A stretch of DNA of 6,909 nucleotides from JAKQHY01 sp034429475 (GTDB lineage: Bacteria > Chloroflexota > Anaerolineae > B4-G1 > SLSP01): contig DAOUGD010000026.1 in the NCBI GenBank assembly GCA_034429475.1, forward strand, positions 1 to 6,909. Reading direction: 5' to 3'. The position numbers and the translations under genes were made by a program. This document shows positions 4,957 through 6,909 of this stretch, piece after piece (positions within the stretch are counted from its first letter, which is position 1; each line of letters starts with the position of its first letter). The notes under the pieces are model-generated. The model ran no database searches. It saw only the letters and a program-made list of their open reading frames with translations, and had not been told where the DNA came from.

Positions 4957-6726
4957 TTACGCTCGCTTCAGCGTCAAGTAAAAGGTCGCACCATGACCCA
5001 GGTCACCCTCGGCCCACACCTGCCCGCCATGACGTTCAACAATGCGGCGCACCGTAGCCAGGCCAATGCCCGTGCCTTCGAATTCTTCTTTTTGGTGCAG
5101 CCGTTGAAATACCCCAAACAGCTTGTGGATGTATTGGGGGTCAAAGCCGACACCGTTGTCCCGCACAAACAAGGTCACCTCTGTCTCGCTCGATTCCTCT
5201 TGCACCATTCCAATCTCGATATGAGCCTGGGGGCATGGGGCGGTGAACTTGACCGCGTTGGAGAGCAGGTTGACCCACACCTGGCGCAGCAAAGCCGGGT
5301 CAGCCTGGACAGGTGGCAGCGGACCAATCTCCCACGTTATGTGCCGATCCTTTATGTCGGGGGCCAGCTCCTGCTGCACCTCTTGGACCAATTCGTTAAG
5401 TTCGACCGTCCGCACCTGCATCTCTGCGCGCCCGGTGCGCGAAAAAGCCAGCAGATCATCAATCAACCCACTCATCCGGTCGGCCGACTCGACAATGTTG
5501 TGTACATACCGCAAAGAGGTGGCATCCAGTCGCTCCGCTTCCCGCTGGCGCAAAAGTTCAACAAAACCGGCGATGTGACGCAGGGGAGCGCGCAGGTCGT
5601 GGGAAACGGAGTAAGAGAAGGCTTCCAGTTCTTTGTTGGAGGCTTCCAATTGCGCCGTGCGCTCAGCGACCCGCTGCTCCAGATTGTTGATGAGAATTCG
5701 CAATTGCGCAGTCATACTATTGAAGGCATCGGCCAAAACGCCCAACTCGTCGCGGCTGGTGATTTTCACCTGCTGTGACAGGTCGCCGGCGCTGATGGCT
5801 TTCGTAGTAGTAGCCATCGTCCGAATAGGCTCAACGATCTGACGTACGGCCAGAAAACCCAGCGCGCCGGATACTGCCAACGTAACCACAATGAGGATTG
5901 CAGTGATGAGCACCGTAGTGCGGGCCAGGGCCAAAGCTTCAGAGACAGCCTGTTCAGCAACAATAGCAAACTCTTGTTGGCCAAAACGAACCGTTTCAAC
6001 AGCCAAGACGGTATCCTTCCCGGTTAGACCTGGTTGGATACCCACCCGGTCAGGTACTTCAAAGGTGATACCCCGTAACACCACCGAAGGGTTGCGGTGC
6101 GCTACCACTTTGCCCTGGGCATCTACAATGTAGACACTCTGGCCCGGACTAACCCGTACATCCGCGATCAAATCCCAAATTTTCTTAAGGCGCACTACAG
6201 CGGTAAGGACGCCATCCACGAGACCGGTACGGACATTAAGCAGGGGGATGGCGACGGTCATCAACGGCTCGCCACTGTTTTCATCGAATCGGACAGGACT
6301 ACAGTAAACTTCATCACTCGCGCGAGAGACAAAGTATTCGTTAACATCGGCATAATCGTTCCCATTGATAGAAAAATGCCCCTGGCGAGAGACATGAATC
6401 TGCTCTTGTCCCTGGCTATCGAGTAAGACCAATTCTTCAAAGGCATGGGAAGATTTAAGCAACGTCAAGAGGTTGCGTTGCTCATTCCGATCCAACCCTG
6501 GCAATGCTTGCGCCTTGCTGACCAGACGCAACTCGTCTTCCAGTTGCGCAAAGAAGGCAGTGACCTCGGCAGCAACACGTCGAGCCACTTCATGCTGCAA
6601 GTTGAGCGCTTGTTGCTCCTGACTAATGAAACTTTGCCAGGCTAAGATCACCCCAACGATTAGCAAGGGGCCAATAGCCAAGCCAATGAAGGCCCCAGTT
6701 AATCGTTTCTGAATACTGTTACGCAT
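4957..6726 (-). CDS. Membrane sensor histidine kinase (dCache-HAMP-HisKA-HATPase)
   Basis: A 589-residue sensor kinase. Transmembrane segment 1 spans about 12-33 and segment 2 about 271-294. Between them is an extracytoplasmic double-Cache-like region (about 40-262), including the SVYIVDAQGKVVAH strand pair at 197-210, expected to bind a small ligand that cannot be named. HAMP (about 292-345, with E299-P300 and D326-E327-L328) leads through a coiled coil to HisKA, with phosphoacceptor H376 in SHDLRAPLR. The ATPase domain has N486 and N490 (N box), D523-N-G-V-G-F528 (G1), the F537/F540 lid and G551-T-G-I-G-L555 (G2). The kinase type, with E-A-F-S-Y-S-V-S-H, often partners Rcp1-type regulators, and one is encoded directly downstream. 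It is the first gene of the apparent operon. No strong ribosome site is seen: AAGGG lies about 9 to 11 bases before the ATG. Confidence 0.93.
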   Translation of the reverse strand: MRNSIQKRLTGAFIGLAIGPLLIVGVILAWQSFISQEQQALNLQHEVARRVAAEVTAFFAQLEDELRLVSKAQALPGLDRNEQRNLLTLLKSSHAFEELVLLDSQGQEQIHVSRQGHFSINGNDYADVNEYFVSRASDEVYCSPVRFDENSGEPLMTVAIPLLNVRTGLVDGVLTAVVRLKKIWDLIADVRVSPGQSVYIVDAQGKVVAHRNPSVVLRGITFEVPDRVGIQPGLTGKDTVLAVETVRFGQQEFAIVAEQAVSEALALARTTVLITAILIVVTLAVSGALGFLAVRQIVEPIRTMATTTKAISAGDLSQQVKITSRDELGVLADAFNSMTAQLRILINNLEQRVAERTAQLEASNKELEAFSYSVSHDLRAPLRHIAGFVELLRQREAERLDATSLRYVHNIVESADRMSGLIDDLLAFSRTGRAEMQVRTVELNELVQEVQQELAPDIKDRHITWEIGPLPPVQADPALLRQVWVNLLSNAVKFTAPCPQAHIEIGMVQEESSETEVTLFVRDNGVGFDPQYIHKLFGVFQRLHQKEEFEGTGIGLATVRRIVERHGGQVWAEGDLGHGATFYLTLKRA

Positions 6727-6803
6727 CTCACATACCCTTTTGAACTGTCCAGCAACTCAAAACTTCCGTTGGACGTGGAGTATTCACAGCCAGTCAGCTC
6801 AGA

Positions 6804-6809
6804 ATTATA
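6804..6809 (-). promoter_or_regulatory. Probable sigma70 -10 box for the operon
   Basis: A perfect TATAAT on the minus strand sits in an AT-rich patch about 78 bases before the kinase start codon. This would give transcription starting near 6797 and a leader of about 70 bases. The -35 region is poor: only T-rich hexamers such as TTTTCG occur 16 to 18 bases upstream. The promoter may need an activator or may not be strong. The assignment rests on sequence alone. Confidence 0.5.
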
Positions 6810-6838
6810 CTATTTAGAATCTGTCCGAAAATCGCTTT

Positions 6839-6884
6839 CCCCTGCGAATTGCGCCTAAAGGCGCGGTTTGAGGGGGTGTTTTTT
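6839..6884 (+). terminator. Terminator-shaped hairpin reading on the plus strand
   Basis: On the plus strand, bases 6839-6855 can pair with 6860-6875 around a TAAA loop. The ends are CCCCT/AGGGG and the core is GCGCC/GGCGC, with one bulged G at 6844 and three G-U pairs in between. The tract GTGTTTTTT follows at 6876-6884. This has the form of a rho-independent terminator. The three G-U pairs become A-C mismatches in minus-strand RNA, and no T-tract follows on that side, so plus orientation is favoured. No plus-strand gene precedes it in the window, so its role is unclear. Confidence 0.45.
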
Positions 6885-6886
6885 CG

Positions 6887-6907
6887 TTGGCGGACTGCGC
6901 CCGCCAA
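6887..6907. repeat. Short inverted repeat at the contig edge
   Basis: TTGGCGG at 6887-6893 and CCGCCAA at 6901-6907 form a perfect 7-bp inverted repeat around a 7-base loop. No T-tract follows it on either strand within the window. It could belong to an intergenic repeat family or a small mobile-element end that also limited the assembly. No gene is seen from 6727 to 6909. Confidence 0.5.
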
Positions 6908-6909
6908 AG

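Noticed and set aside
4855..5778. Plus-strand open frame (about 307 codons) opposite the membrane kinase
   Set aside because: It is antisense to the HisKA/HATPase region, with no coherent motif. The kinase motifs on the minus strand explain the coding bias.
6747..6774. Possible riboswitch-like stem in the operon leader (GTCC/GGAC plus AAC/GTT)
   Set aside because: Only 7 pairs with a 3-base bulge and an 11-base loop. No known riboswitch consensus is recognisable and the stem is within chance expectation.

Overview
The window is a bacterial chromosomal fragment of moderate to high GC. Every gene I can support lies on the minus strand, so transcription runs from right to left. It probably comes from a metagenome assembly, because the first 10 bases match the 3' end of the standard Illumina adapter. 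Phylum is not certain. The cyanobacteria-like single-domain response regulator, the REC-PAS-kinase-REC hybrid, the Tat lipoprotein signal and the degenerate 7-bp repeats suggest Chloroflexota or a similar environmental lineage, but this is inference.

Layout in transcription order. Positions 6727-6909 hold no gene. They contain a likely sigma70 -10 box (6804-6809), a terminator-shaped hairpin reading on the plus strand (6839-6884) and a second inverted repeat at the edge. Then come: (1) a membrane dCache-HAMP-histidine kinase (6726-4957); (2) a single-domain response regulator of the Rcp1 type (4946-4497); (3) a cytoplasmic REC-PAS-HisKA-HATPase-REC hybrid kinase (4481-2562); (4) a class I SAM methyltransferase with a TTG start (2538-1765); (5) a GNAT acetyltransferase (1761-1285); (6) a LIM/zinc-knuckle protein with a C-terminal HELGH peptidase domain (1246-128); and (7) the first 41 codons of a Tat lipoprotein, cut by the contig end (135-11). 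Gaps run from an 8-base overlap to 38 bases and no terminator is visible between genes, so one operon is plausible.

How the genes may work together. The first three genes form a compact phosphorelay: one periplasmic sensor, two histidine kinases and three receiver domains, with no DNA-binding output in the window. The downstream enzymes may be co-expressed with it, but no shared pathway can be read from the sequence.

The most notable item is gene 6. It resembles plant DA1, the ubiquitin-activated LIM peptidase, along almost its whole length, but lacks the ubiquitin-interacting motifs and carries about two extra 32-residue zinc-knuckle units. The second notable item is a pair of degenerate heptamer arrays (1244-1292 and 1745-1779). 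They bracket the acetyltransferase gene and supply the start codons of genes 5 and 6.
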